In this document: in pieces, positions 38,181 to 49,206 of the stretch | How the letters are laid out: every line of letters starts with the position of its first letter | Position numbering within the stretch: position 1 is the stretch's first letter | NCBI GenBank assembly: GCA_958299035.1 | Contig: CATQJL010000001.1 | Coordinates: forward strand, 14,069,834 to 14,133,833 | Length of the DNA: 64,000 nt | Direction of reading: 5' to 3' | From: Cylicocyclus nassatus | Taxonomy: Eukaryota; Nematoda; Chromadorea; Rhabditida; Strongylidae | The notes under the pieces: generated by a model | What the model saw: only the letters and a program-made list of their open reading frames with translations | What the model was told of the DNA's origin: nothing | Database searches by the model: none | Program-made: the position numbers and the translations under genes

Positions 38181-40430
38181 GTAGTCAAAGTAGGATCTCG
38201 TGTTTACGTCGAAGACGGTTTGATCTCACTCATTGTTGACGAAATTCATGATGCTATTGTTTGTACCGTTGAGAACGGTGGCATGCTTGGTGAGTTTCAC
38301 CATAGTCCTACCATAATACGTAGTTCTTTGTGGTTTAGACTGAATGTGTCAGTTTAGGCAGCCGTAAAGGTATAACTCTACCTCGAACTATTGTTGATCT
38401 CCCTGCTGTTTTCGATAAGGATATACAAGTAAGATTTTTTTGTATGAAATTTTCAATAGGATAACTTCTTCTATTTGGGGATCCGTAATTTGGTGTTGAA
38501 CAAAATGACATGATCTTTGCTTCTTTCATTCAAAACGCTGCGTACAATTATAAAAATTAAGCAAATCAAAAAAGATTTTTTTTGTATCTTGACAGAAACA
38601 TACTTCTTAAGTGATTGACTCTCATTTTCAGGTCCTAGGAAAAAGGAAAGCACATTCAAGTCATTTTCAAAATCAAAAATCAGGTAGGGTAGACAAAGGG
38701 GATGAGATCATTGCCGAGTCCGATGGTGTTATGGTAGCTAGAGGAGATCTTGGTATTGAACTACCTGCTGAGAAAGTGTTCCTTGCGCAGAGGGTTAGGA
38801 ATTTTGCAGAATTTTTTTCCGAATGAGTATGTGTAGTAAATCAGTTTCAATTTTGCTTTTTGGATGCTCATTGCCAGATGCAGTCGTGCTGGGAAGCCCG
38901 TCATCTGTGCGACGATGATTGAGTCGATGGTAAAGAACCCTCGTTCAACACGTGCAGGAGGAAGTGATGTAGCTAATGCTGTAAGTTTTAAAATATAGCC
39001 TTTTTCTTTTTCCATTCTTTTGCTGATTTACGGCTAGCGAGAGGCGAATTGTTCAAAAAGTGTTTGGGCTAAGTTTTTTTCTACTTTCAGTGTTTTTTAA
39101 TTATCGTCGTTATTCTACAGTGGTAGATCGTCAACGTTGCGATTAAGCGTATATAGATTACGTTAGCATAATTTGTAAGGATTTCTTAAAGGCAGCGTCC
39201 AGGCAGATCTGGCCCTATGGGGCTTTTACGAGGAAAGTACTTTTGGGGTTCTAACTAAGGCACTGCCCAAGCGGCAGCTCAGGTAGTGCTCTAATGGTTG
39301 AGATATTTCTCTCGAAACTGGCCCCGGCGAACGTATTCGCATGGATTCATGTAAGTTTCGCGCCAGGACCCACGCTTTGCGCCATGAATCCATGCGAAAC
39401 ACGGTCGCGGGGTCCAGTTTCGAGGGGAATATCTCAGCCGTTAGGGCACTACAGTCTGCCCCAATACTAACCAGGCCAAAATTGGCTTGGCGGGAGTGCG
39501 CGTCGCGAGGATTTCGCGCCACTTCTGCGTCTAGCTAGTCTGCTCCCTACTCAATCTCTTCGCTCTCTGCGACAGCGCGCGTATGCAGCGCAAACCCCTA
39601 GCGCTACGAGCGCGCAAATTCAGCCGACGGTTCGGCCTGATCCCGATTGGGGCAGACTGTACCTGAGCTGCCGGTTGGGCAGTGGCTTAGTTAGGGCCCC
39701 AAAAGTACATCCCACGTAAAATCCCCATAGGTCCAGACTTGCCTGGACGCTGCCTTTAATTCTACCACATTCTCTTGGCAGTTCTTTTTATCTAAAAAAA
39801 AGGATAGCAGTCGCAGGAAAACCCGCTCCTTTGTCTTCATCTTTGTTTATTTGGATTGAAGGTTTTTTCATAGCATGCTCTGGATGGAGCGGATTGCGTC
39901 ATGCTCTCTGGAGAAACTGCGAAAGGAGATTACCCTCTTGAAGCTCTCAAGATGCACTACATCTGCAAGGTAAGCTCATAAACATCTTTTTATAAGCTTT
40001 AAGCATTCATCATCCTTCATTTGGTCGTGTTTGCGATCATCTTTGACAGCGTCTTGATTGTAAAAACTTTAGGAAGCTGAAGCTGCTCTTTACCACAACA
40101 AACTCTTCGAAGAGCTTCTAAACACCCCACGTCCAACTTAAATGACCCAAACTATCGCAACAGCAGCAACCAGTGCCGCTGTCAGTGGTCATGCATCGGC
40201 TATACTTCTGATTGCCACCACTGGACGGTGAGTTCCTTTGACACGTGTTCCCATTCGTTGCGATGTCTAGACTTGTCCATGATGTCATTCGCATAGGACC
40301 CTCATGTACATAAAATATACATGATTTTTAGTTTTGCACTTTGTTGCTCTCGTTACAAGAGTCCTGTGCCAATATTAACAATCTGCCGTAATGCTAGTGT
40401 CTGCGCTAGCTTCATTGGTACAGGTGAGCA
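38181..40430 (+). pseudogene. pyk: Captured internal exons of a pyruvate kinase gene
   Basis: Exons by eye: 38181-38289 (VGSRVYVEDGLISLIVDEI), 38358-38428 (GSRKGITLPRTIVDLPAV), about 38480-38548 (FGVEQNDMIFASFIQNAA), about 38632-38793 ([25 protein letters not shown]), about 38880-38981 ([17 protein letters not shown]), about 39875-39969 ([20 protein letters not shown]), about 40073-40227 (ATSAAVSGHASAILLI) and about 40331-40424. Pyruvate kinase makes pyruvate and ATP from phosphoenolpyruvate and ADP. Only the middle of the enzyme is here; neither the N-terminal start nor the C-terminal regulatory end was found. Defects: lost acceptor before the third exon, frameshift before VDKGDEII, a missing residue in ICAT(Q)M, in-frame TAA at 40139-40141 and a decayed last exon. 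Introns are retained, so it is not a processed copy. Confidence 0.93.
39190..39755. mobile_element. 566-bp TIR element with TTAA flanks in a pyruvate kinase intron
   Basis: The arms start AGGCAGCGTCCAGGCA after TTAA (39186-39189) and end TGCCTGGACGCTGCCT before TTAA (39756-39759). They match for roughly 105 bp with few mismatches. A TTAA duplication is typical of piggyBac, which is only a suggestion. It sits inside the captured gene, so it inserted into either the donor gene or the transposon. Confidence 0.8.
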
Positions 40431-40542
40431 CTTTCAAAAGGTGTTTATGTTTTTATAAATAGAATATTTTGAAGGTATCTTGATTTTGGGGATCTGCTAA
40501 ATTTCTGAGTTTCGTTCAATATAAATTATGATTTTTCTTATC

Positions 40543-40707
40543 ATCGGTTTCCAGATTCGTGTGGAGGTAGAGTCTTGCTAACTCACAGCGTAGCGATTCT
40601 TGCTAGCGAGAGAGTGCGAAAATCAATGCTATAACGTGGAGGTTTAACATTATCCTTGTTATCAGGCAAAGTCTGCAATAGACCTCCACACAAATCTGGA
40701 AACCGAT
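40543..40707. mobile_element. 165-bp MITE
   Basis: ATCGGTTTCCAGATTCGTGT at the left is mirrored by ...CACAAATCTGGAAACCGAT at the right, about 26 bp with two mismatches. The interior has AGAGTCTTGCTAAC / GCAAAGTCTGC elements. It lies just past the last recognisable pyruvate kinase exon, still within the hAT-like element. Confidence 0.75.
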
Positions 40708-41632
40708 TATACTTCGAAATTCGTAGTACTTGTAGACATCAGCATTAATTCGCTGGGAAATTGTTAACATTGAGAAAAGTTGTTCTTAATGGTCACATGC
40801 TTCGCAAAGCATCTTTCTTTATTTCTCGACTTCTTAATTGCAGTTCCATTGTAAATTTGTGATGATTTTCTTTGCGAAGAATGTAAGTCTAGAGAAAAGA
40901 ATCAAGGTTTCACGCTATAAGAAATTCAATAAAAATAGAGTGGGCTGACAGGTAATTCGAAAATTGTCACATCGGCATATGTAAGAAATTTTGCATATGA
41001 GGTTCTTTTTTATCAGAGGTATCTTCCCAGTGCACTACGATAAACCACGTTGCAATCGATCGGACTACGGATATAGAAAATAGACGTAAAAAGGTACTTG
41101 TTCTTTATTGTTTTAGAATCGTATGCATGCTTTCGTGTTATATTTGAGGTAGCACTGCCATGCATGATGCTTTGAGGGGGAAAACCTTGAAGTTCGTGTA
41201 CTTTTACTGAATGCTGGCGCTCGTCTTGTACCTGACGAGTTTGTGTGTGCCCTCCCATGTGCGCGGTGATAATTGGTGCTGACGCAGTAAGTTTCTTCTT
41301 GTTAGTCTACATCCGATTTTATCTCAGTTCAGAAGGTTATGCCCTATGCCATTGTCACTTGTACGCCTGGTTCACTTGTACCTCAAGCCATGATCTGTCC
41401 GATCGCAGCATCGCGCTCCTTCAATGTGATCTCGTTTGTTTTTTTGTTGCGAATAAATTGTTTTTCTTTTTTTCTTTAATGAAACTTGTTTTTTTTTGGT
41501 TATAGTATTCACTGCAGAATCACTGGGACCAATTTTGGGGCAAAGGGGAAATCGTAAACAAATTTTGGGTCAAAGGGGAATTCGTCTTCGAAAATCCCTT
41601 TTGACAAGCTCGTGTCGGGCCCTGCAGATGAA

Positions 41633-42894
41633 CTATCATATGACAAAATGGCTAGCAAGGTTTCCTTAAGGCATTCGCGAGTCATGCCAAAGCATATGAT
41701 GACAAGTCTTATGCATGATTTATTTGGAGTGATGTATTATCTTCTGAAAATCGCTTCTGAGAAGTTGAGATGCGATATCATGCACAAACAACTTTAAGCC
41801 CTAAATTAGGTGAAGAAGCAAAGCCGTCATCGGGCGCCCTTTAGCGGACCACTGATCCTCAAACAGCGCATTAGTATGTGAAGGACCAACAGTATCTTAA
41901 GGCAGCACGTATAGGCAACATTCATTCCTTCACTCAAAATTTTTCACTTGCCTTGTCAGCCTAATCACCGCCCGCATGTCAAAATATCTGAGAAATACGT
42001 TAACCGCAAGGCCAAAGCAAGGCGGTCGTGAGGACCGGACGCTTGACTTGTGACTGCAGCCTATATGTCAGTCACCATACTCAAATCGAGTGCCCTTATA
42101 GTCAGGAGGTGTAAAAAACTAGTGTTAAAATGTAGCAAAGTTCACAGAGAAAATACTTTGAGTAGGCGTGTAGGTGAAACAATAAATATTTTAAACCTGA
42201 GTGAAAGATGTGAAAGATTCCTTACAACAAAAGTGCAAACCTCAAAAATACAACTAAAACAACTTACAGTTGAATGAAAATTCAATCCTACAACAGAATT
42301 TGTAAAACTCAGCGTTTGATAATTTCCGAGAAGTACTAGGTTAGCAGCTAATATACAGATATTTCCAAGACTTTTCTTTTATGGATTTAAGCAAGAAAGC
42401 ATTATGTAGAAAACAGTGCGTCAGTGCTGCAGAGGTTTACTGATTCTATTACTTCAGGCCTTCCTCGTTGTCTCCCAGTGCTAGTCTTAAAACTCACGCA
42501 ATGCTGACCATCACGAATAAATTTTAAACAAATACTTAACCTAAAAGGTTTTAAATGTTGAGTCTGTAGCTTTGGGAAAAAATTCTGTGTAGCTTCGAGA
42601 GGAACTTCTTTGAGGAGGTATCTGTGAGGAAAAATAAATGCGGATTTGAAGCGGTTACTAAGTAAGGCTTAATAGCCATCTCCCAGGCATGAACACCTTG
42701 AACTACATGTTTAGCTGAAATTCTTGTTTTGCAGGTGAAACCCTGACCAAGCGACAATAACCTAGTCATCCTTACCACTTGCTACGCTGTGATTATCAGC
42801 TACAAATCTAATTAAAAATAGCGATTAATTTTTTTTGCAGAAAATGCAATAAAGGAACACCAGCATTGTTTGAGCCGCTAGATTGTTCGAATTA
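41633..42894. other. Interior of the 6.6-kb insertion, unassigned
   Basis: This is the only sizeable part of the 6.6 kb element left after removing the nested insertion and end repeats. Frames up to 75 codons on both strands show no transposase motif. Confidence 0.4.
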
Positions 42895-43113
42895 CCCTAA
42901 AATTCGCCAATAAGTCCGGCTTTATCTATTTCTTTGACACAAAAAATTGATAAAAAAAATCGCCCTCTGCGTTGCCAGAAGTCTAGCAGATGAATCCTCC
43001 CATGAGACCGCAGCAGATCTGCTAGACTTCTGGCACCGCAGAGGAGACGATTTTTTTTATCAATTTTTCGTGTCAAAGAAGACAAGGCCGGACTTATTGG
43101 CGGGATTTTAGGG
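42895..43113. repeat. 219-bp near-perfect palindromic element
   Basis: CCCTAAAATTCGCCAATAAG at the left is mirrored by the right end ...TTATTGGCGGGATTTTAGGG. The arms continue through GTCCGGC, TTTGACAC, ATTGATAAAAAAAATCG and CCAGAAGTCTAGCAGAT, with a short loop near 43000. Most open frames here are shadows. Confidence 0.8.
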
Positions 43114-43365
43114 TATTCGAATAGTCGGATATTCGACCAAATGTAATTATTCGAATTAATCGAATAGCCGAATGTTTCACCAACCCCATTTATTCGATTA
43201 TTCTTTCATTCGAATTTTGAAATGTAGCATTATTCGAATATTCGAATTCGAATAATCTGAAAATCACAGATCAAATAATTCGTTGTTCGAATATTTTTCA
43301 AAAGCCGAATTCGGTATTCATTCGCTCGAAGAGATTTTTCGGTCGTTTCAACTATTTTTGTCAAT

Positions 43366-43850
43366 ACGAGTTTGGCCGTGAGCATTGATTCATTCAAACA
43401 ACTCACAACTAGAATTTGACGTTTACGAATATCACGATGTCGATTGATCCCAGCCCGGTCTTCATAGCGTATGCCCCAACATCAAGCCACGATGAAGACA
43501 AAATTGAGGCCTTCTACAAGGACTCGGAAAGTTCTACAAAGAGCAAACCTTCTTCGAGGTCACAGTCGGTGCCTTAAAAGCAAAGATCGGAGCTAGAAGG
43601 CTGTCGACTGCGGAACTTCACATCGAAACCCATATTTTACAGTGGGAAGAACAAGGGAAGAGACTGTCCGAGTTCATCATAACGACGAAAACTATCTATG
43701 AAAACTCACAGTTCCAAAAGCTCCCTTCCCGACGCATGACTTGTAAATCGCCCAGTGAAGAGTACCGTAATAAGATCGATCACATTATCGTCAATAGAAA
43801 ATAATGCCTCAGGGACGTCGCTGTTGCTTTCCGAAATTCTACACGGGATC
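43366..43850 (+). pseudogene. RTE-type LINE: endonuclease domain, C-terminal part
   Basis: It resumes in phase with NTSLAVSIDSF, followed by FIAYAPTSSHDEDKIEAFYK, VGALKAKIGARR, NEQGKRLSEFIITTKTI, YRNKIDHIIVNRK and FYTGS. The family's catalytic GDFNAK motif is degraded to GALKAK and small frameshifts are present. The domain is cut at GGATC by the 1.3 kb element at 43851-45183 and continues after it with KHRFL. Confidence 0.8.
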
Positions 43851-45183
43851 CAAGGTCAAGCGTGTTAATGCAATCTTAGGCCCTCTTTTATAATCCCCCT
43901 TTGAAGTACCCGTCCGTAGACCCCCGCAACCAATAACAACCAAGAAACAGCACGGGAAACGGTTCACTTCAGCAAATATATTTGACTATTTTATAGTAAT
44001 CATTTTCTAGTGACCGATAGTAAACTCTTCTGCCGTTTATGAATATTCGGCATAACTCGTTCATAGTTCAGTGGTACCCAAAGATAGACAATGGTTCTCG
44101 AAATTAGAACGTTTAAGACTGTAATTACAGTCTCGTGTTTCGCCCTCGTAAGCGACACTATTTTTTTACAGAGAGGAAAAACGATATTTTTAAGGTGTAA
44201 AATATAACTAAAAAGCTTATTTCCTACCTTCGTACATATTTTCCTGTGAAGAAAACCGTTTCAGCGCCATCCAGAACGATCTCAGAAACGTCATGAGTAC
44301 GGCATTCTGAAAATTTGTAACTAATGTCAGGAAAAGATCAAGAGGCTCCAATAAACAGGTTTTGTAGTATAGAACTCAGGCAATTGAAGATAAAAGTTGC
44401 AGCCACACAGGAGCATAAGCTCAAAAGATTTTAGATGCGACTCTAGCAAATTTAGATGCGATCTTAAAAGCCAACATTTGGTATTCTCGAGTTCAAAATT
44501 CCTTAACTCACTGGAGACGCAACGAAACCGCCCGAAATTTCTAATAAAGAAAGTGGGAGGACGGCGTCATAATATCGTAATACAGCAAAATTGCAGCGAG
44601 CAGGTATCCATAGCGGCGAAAAAAGTTAGATGCGACCTAGATACGACCCCTTTTTCATTTTTTGTTGTCTTATAAAATTTAAAAAAAAATTCACGCTATG
44701 AAATATAAGCAGATTCACAACTGTAGCAGAGTATCTCCAAAGTACAGGTAAACTGTATGGGCCTTTGAAAGACATAACATAAAATAAAATTTATCGATGG
44801 TCATGGTAGAGATAAGCGCTTTTGTCGAGAGTGGAGACTTTAATAATGCTTCGGAACCAGGATTTCTAGGCCCTACTGGTATATTTCACATTCTTGTCAC
44901 ACATATATGCCTAATGTTTGAGCTTCTGGAAGTGTTTTTGGAATCTTCGGTCATACTTGTGGCCAGCAAGTTCGTCCCCGTCTGCGACGCCTTTTTTGCA
45001 AACAGAAAAATGCTTTTTTCGAAGAGTAGAGAATGTTTGCGACTGAGAAGCTTATTTCCTACATTCCACACTTTTTATTCGGACTACCCACCCTTACGAC
45101 CCCCCCCCCCTCCCCTTCCTCCCCACCGCCGGTGCCCCCTTTACGACCCCCGCTGCGACAGTCGCATCATACGCTTGACCCTG
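43851..45183. mobile_element. 1.33-kb TIR element inserted in the RTE LINE
   Basis: CAAGGTCAAGCGTGTTAATG at the left is mirrored by the right end CATACGCTTGACCCTG. GATC occurs on both sides (43847-43850 and 45184-45187) and excision restores the RTE frame (TGSKHRFL). A poly-C/pyrimidine tract lies near 45095-45150. A recurring TTAGATGCGA motif lies around 44430-44640. No transposase was recognised. Confidence 0.7.
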
Positions 45184-45828
45184 GATCAAAGCATCGTTTC
45201 CTTTAAGCCAATTTCTACTTTTCACGGAATGGAAAGAGCCTTGAGGTTTAAGAGACACCGTCCCACGGCTAATATCAACTGGGACCTGTTTCCTTCCATA
45301 TTTAGCTTCTGACGAGATACTTGATCGACAACATTGACGAGGAATACGAAAGCTTATCCAGCATCTCCACTATTGTGCTAAGGAAGCTGAAAGCTTTAGA
45401 AGTACGATGAAGCGCTGTCAACGGAGACTTTAGAGCTAATATGCCGATGTGGACGAGCATGAGCCATAATTACCAACTTACGGTGAGTTCGCGAAGAAAT
45501 GCAGAAAAGCAATAAAAGAAGATTTCAAAGAGAGAAGAGCACAAGTGATGGTTGACGTCGCGGAGACCGGAAGAAGTGTAAGCAACGCTCGTCGAAGCGT
45601 CGTCAACTTCAAGACCAAGACGACCGCACTTTACCTCTCTGATAAAACCACAACCTCATCCTGAAGGTAGATGGAGAATGTCATCCACGAATTTTATCAG
45701 ATCTAAGTCACGTCCACTTACCACCATGCCATTTCAAGGAGGACGGATATGTTGCACCATCAGTTCTTCCTTTGAAGGTTTTACATGCTATCATGTCAAT
45801 GAAAAGCCGTACAGCAGCCGGACTCGCC
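45184..45828 (+). pseudogene. RTE-type LINE: linker between endonuclease and reverse transcriptase
   Basis: It contains ALRFKRHRPTANINWDLF, then EFAKKCRKAIKEDFKERRAQ with VMVDVAETGRSV and NARRSVVNFKTK, and later APSVLPLKVLHAI-like residues. These correspond in order to the linker of RTE-type polyproteins. Frames shift several times. It is cut again at 45828 by a TIR element. Confidence 0.75.
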
Positions 45829-46379
45829 CAGATAATCGCCGGGGCAGGCGGTCCGCAAACTCGCGCTTTTCTGCAAGCGGTCAGCAGAATTTTGGGGCGT
45901 GGCCAAACCTTCAGCGAGCGGCAGTTCTTTTACGGTTATTCTGCCAGCGGGCAACAATACAGCATTTTCTGCAAGCACTCGGTAAATAATTTCTTTCAGC
46001 GAGCGCGACTCTTTTAACGCAGTTTCGGGCTACGCCGAGCAAAGATGAGAATCTATGTGGCAGAGGTGTCATCGAGGTTTAATTACTCAAGATTGAGGTA
46101 CTTTCTCTCAGCGGAAAGTACCTGGGGGCTGCGCAGTCCTTCACAAAAGACCGTGCGCCCCCCAAAAATTTTGCATATTCTCGCGGAAAGTCCGCGAAAT
46201 GCGGCCACTGCGCCGCAACTAAACTATAGAAAAACCACGATACTCTACGGGCGTTTCTCTAAAAATTGGCCAACATTCTTTCAAATTTCTGCAAGCAAAC
46301 CGCATGAAATCAGCGAACTATTTTTCCGGTGTCCGCTTGCTCAAAATTCGCATGGCCGCCTGCCCCCGGCGATCATCTG
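45829..46379. mobile_element. 551-bp TIR element inserted in the RTE LINE
   Basis: CAGATAATCGCCGGGGCAGG at the left is mirrored by CCTGCCCCCGGCGATCATCTG at the right. RTE linker sequence (MKSRTAAG) precedes it and RTE sequence (DRINLEHLKSLSPAVIRIL) follows. The interior has repeated CTGCAAGC / CAGCGAGCG motifs. No convincing target duplication was found. Confidence 0.75.
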
Positions 46380-47850
46380 AGCGACAGGATCAATCTGGAA
46401 CACCTGAAGAGTCTTTCACCAGCAGTTATCAGAATTCTAGCAAGGACGCGGTATTTGACGAAGGGCACAATTTCAAGTCAAATGGAATATCAGCGAGATC
46501 TGTTGCTGTACAAGATGGGAGACCCCGCTACATGGAAATTATCGTCCTATCTGCTTATCGTCTACTGTTTGCAAACTCTTCACACGAGTACTTCTTAACA
46601 AGGTTGAAAGAGAATTACACGAAGGACAACCATGCGAGCAAGCTGGGTTTCGTATAGGATTTAGCACTATGGACCACATACACACGATAATAAGGCTCAT
46701 CAAAGTATCGCGAGAGTACAGGATGCCGCTATGTCTCACCTTCATCGATTTGAAGGAGGCATTTGATTTGGTTGAGACTGAGGCTGTCACCGATGCCTTG
46801 AGCAGTCAAGTTATTTCAACGCAAGCATCAAGATGATTCGTGAGTTGTACAACGACTTCACAACCAAGAACACACCATTCTACATGGACATCACCCTCGA
46901 CGTGAAGAAAGGAGTACGACAAGGTGATACCATATCGCCGAAACTTTTCACGTTGCTCTCGAAAACGTCATGCGGACACTAGAATGAGACGATATGGGTG
47001 TGAAAGTCGACGGCAGGCAACTAAACCACCTTCGCTTCGCTATCGACATAATCCCAATTACACTGGACATCACGCAAGTGAAACGAATGCTGGCCCAGTT
47101 TGACGACTTGTGTGGGAAAATCGGTCTGAAACTAAATTTGACGAGGACTACGTTTATGAGAAAGATGCTTCTTTTACGCAGAATGGAATGACGATCACCG
47201 AATGCTTTAGCTACATCTACCTAAGTCGAGAAGTCAACATGATGAACGACTTAGCCCCGGAACTGAGTAGGAGGAAACGAACAGCATGGGAGCATACAAA
47301 GCGATTGAGGACGTAGTGAAGAAGACAAAGAACACCCGGCTCCGCGCTCGTCTCTTAACACGACGGTTCTGTCTGCTTTGACGTACGCTTCGGTAACGTG
47401 GACCATGAGGAAGCAGGATAAACATGTGGTGAGCGTCATCGAACGCGTTGTTAAGAGAGTGATGCTAAGAGTGACCCGATTCGCGCAAGAGGTGGAAGAA
47501 ATACGAAGCTTCACGCTACGTCAACGATCGAAAATCAGGAATGCTGAAGCATACGCCAAACAGAATAAAATCGGGGTGGCCGGACACGTGGTGCGTTTCT
47601 ATTACTGACAATCGTTAGACCAGAGCTGTAACGGATTGGACAACGCTGGACGTCAAACGCGGGACAGGAAGAGCGCCGACTTGATGGTCGGACATTCACG
47701 AAGTCCTTTATAGAAGTCTTTCAGGGCGTTCCTCGTGTACCTGGTGCGATGATAAGACATTAATCAACGATCGCTCTCGACAGGGACGAATGGAGGCGCC
47801 ACTGGATCCCGCTCGTGTTGAACGACGATTAGCGGTGATACAGGTGAATC
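46380..47850 (+). pseudogene. RTE-type LINE: reverse transcriptase and C-terminal region
   Basis: In order: DRINLEHLKSLSPAVIRI, PCEQAGFRIGFSTMDHIHTI, LCLTFIDLKEAFD (palm), KKGVRQGDTISPKLFT, then NHLRFAIDI near 47030, AQFDDLCGKIGLKLNLTRT, YIYLSREVNMMNDLAPELSR, LTYASVTW and KIGVAGHVVRF. The catalytic FADD motif reads FAID, and stops and frameshifts interrupt the frame. The element is dead. No downstream tail repeat could be defined; similarity ends near 47.85 kb. Confidence 0.9.
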
Positions 47851-48006
47851 AGCACAGCTAGCAGCTCAAAATTCAAGGAGTGATAAAACTGATAAAGGAA
47901 TCAATAATTCCGAAAACTAATCTTGTACTGGTTTAGCTTGCTCAGTTACAATACTCATGTTGCACAACTTCTCTGCCTTTAAGCTACGAGCCTAGGAGTT
48001 GGTACG

Positions 48007-48022
48007 GGGGGGGGGGGGGGTA
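48007..48022 (+). repeat. Poly-G run
   Basis: A run of about 15 G just past the RTE remnant, preceded by GGAGTTGGTACG, which resembles the GGGAGTTGGCACAGG block of R1. It may be an expanded R1 fragment. Confidence 0.6.
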
Positions 48023-48099
48023 AATAGGGGCTGATTGAAGATAAAATCTACTTTATCTTGAGCTAGAAGTTGGTTTAGGGGATATCAGGGCGCTGATTA

Positions 48100-48310
48100 T
48101 GAATGAATCGGCTTTAGCCGAATATGTCAGCAAGTTTTAGAAATTTTCATTATTTTTAATTTTCCGGTTTTATTCGGTTATTCATTCGAGAATTTTCAGT
48201 TTTCAAATTTATTCGATATTAGTTTATTCGGAGTTTATTTTTTTTATTTTTTTATTTTCGAATTCATCCGATATTCATTCAATCAATGGAAAATTTCGAA
48301 TTCCCCAAGT
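48100..48310. repeat. TTCGAATA-type degenerate repeat tract
   Basis: TTATTCGGTTATTCATTCGAG, TTTATTCGATATTAGTTTATTCGG and similar strings recur, resembling the end zones of the 6.6 kb element (36750-37030 and 43115-43340). Probably the remnant end of another member. Confidence 0.5.
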
Positions 48311-49169
48311 ATATCCTACAGACATTCGATCAACTCAAAATCTTTGGAAAGTGGAGCACGGCAGATCCAATATTGGAGTTAATTTATTGAACGAATCCAG
48401 TCAATATGAATTTTCCGTGGGATCGAGTTTTCCATGAAGGATCGGCCATAAAAGCAAGACCAAAAACAAAACCAAATATAATTGGGCAGTTTGGCGTTTT
48501 GAGCGACATATTCCAAAAACCACAATTTGTTTTGCCTCTGCCAGCTTTTATTATCGCTATGTAACGTGTTTTCAGCCCCAAACACCAATAGAAAACGCAT
48601 AATCCTTCTTTTTCGAAATGTATCAAAAGTTCCGAGATAAACGAACGAAATAAAACTTTTATGTCTTGCAAGATTCAGGTGCCAGAGCTGTTTATCAAAT
48701 AATACAGAGGTTGAAGTAAACATTACAGCAATAGCTATCTTCAAGTAACTCGCGTTCCAGCACATACAGGACAGGGTCTTTATTAATCTATGCAATCTAT
48801 ATCACGTTTTTTTTTTCAAACCGAAAGTCTTAAGGCTTAGGAGTAAAGAAAAACTAAGTGTCTGCTTTATTAGTCCAATGTGGTTCCGAGCCGATTTCAT
48901 GGGAGTACATTCCACCATGAAAGAAGTGCAAAACGTGTTCTTTTCACTCCCTTCTCCCGAAACTCTTCGTATACTTTGGTCAAATCCCTTTCCCTTCTTC
49001 CTCATTTGAGAACAAGCAGACCAAATTTCAAAAGATCTTACGACCCTGATTCTCATTAATGGCTGAACGGCAATCTGTAAGTGTCATAAAAATGGCATGT
49101 ATGCCGTACCAACAAGATTCGCTATAATTTAAGCTATATGCAAAATACATTGATTGTTTGTTTGAATAG
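48311..49169. other. Unassigned stretch
   Basis: Opposed frames of 84-138 codons on the minus strand show no family similarity. Confidence 0.4.
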
Positions 49170-49176
49170 TATAAAA
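49170..49176 (+). promoter_or_regulatory. TATA-like box upstream of the small secreted protein gene
   Basis: TATAAAA lies 31 bp before the start codon at 49207, a plausible core-promoter spacing if the transcript is not trans-spliced. Such motifs are common by chance in AT-rich DNA. Confidence 0.3.
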
Positions 49177-49206
49177 TAAGCTAACGCTTATGTCATCTCA
49201 TAAGAA

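Larger units (their letters stand above)
37111..41624. mobile_element. 4.5-kb hAT-like (Pack-type) element carrying pyruvate kinase exons, target duplication CAGATGAA
   Basis: The left end CAGGGCCCGGCACGAGCTTG, continuing TCAAA, is matched by the right end (mirrored) CAGGGCCCGACACGAGCTTG, continuing TCAAAA. Identical octamers CAGATGAA lie at 37103-37110 and 41625-41632. The first ~900 bp and last ~110 bp are the same family body as the short copies at 19263, 35060 and 60604 (GGGGAAATCGT, AAGTATGAAAGATTATG, ACTTATGTGAA). The ~3 kb in the middle is foreign: it contains pyruvate kinase exons with their introns (38181-40430). This is the structure expected of a non-autonomous DNA transposon that has captured part of a host gene, like Pack-MULEs in plants. 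No transposase frame is present. Confidence 0.85.
36740..43357. mobile_element. 6.6-kb insertion with TTCGAATA-rich ends and 9 bp target duplication, inside the RTE element
   Basis: Identical nonamers TTGTCAATA (36731-36739 and 43358-43366) flank this block. Removing it rejoins the RTE endonuclease frame in phase (GVLVN with NTSLAVSIDSF). Both terminal zones (about 36750-37030 and 43115-43340) are dense in TTCGAATA/TATTCGAA units in many orientations, while the centre is not. The extreme ends TAGTAAGAACCGAA and (mirrored) TAGTTGAAACGACCGAA are similar. An 8-9 bp duplication and TAG start would suit a hAT-type element; this is an inference. Within it lie the hAT-like gene-carrying element and a palindrome at 42895. 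No transposase was recognised. Confidence 0.75.

Noticed and set aside
38611..38826. A short independent gene starting [12 protein letters not shown]
   Set aside because: This is one decayed pyruvate kinase exon plus intron read-through, part of the pseudogene at 38181-40430.
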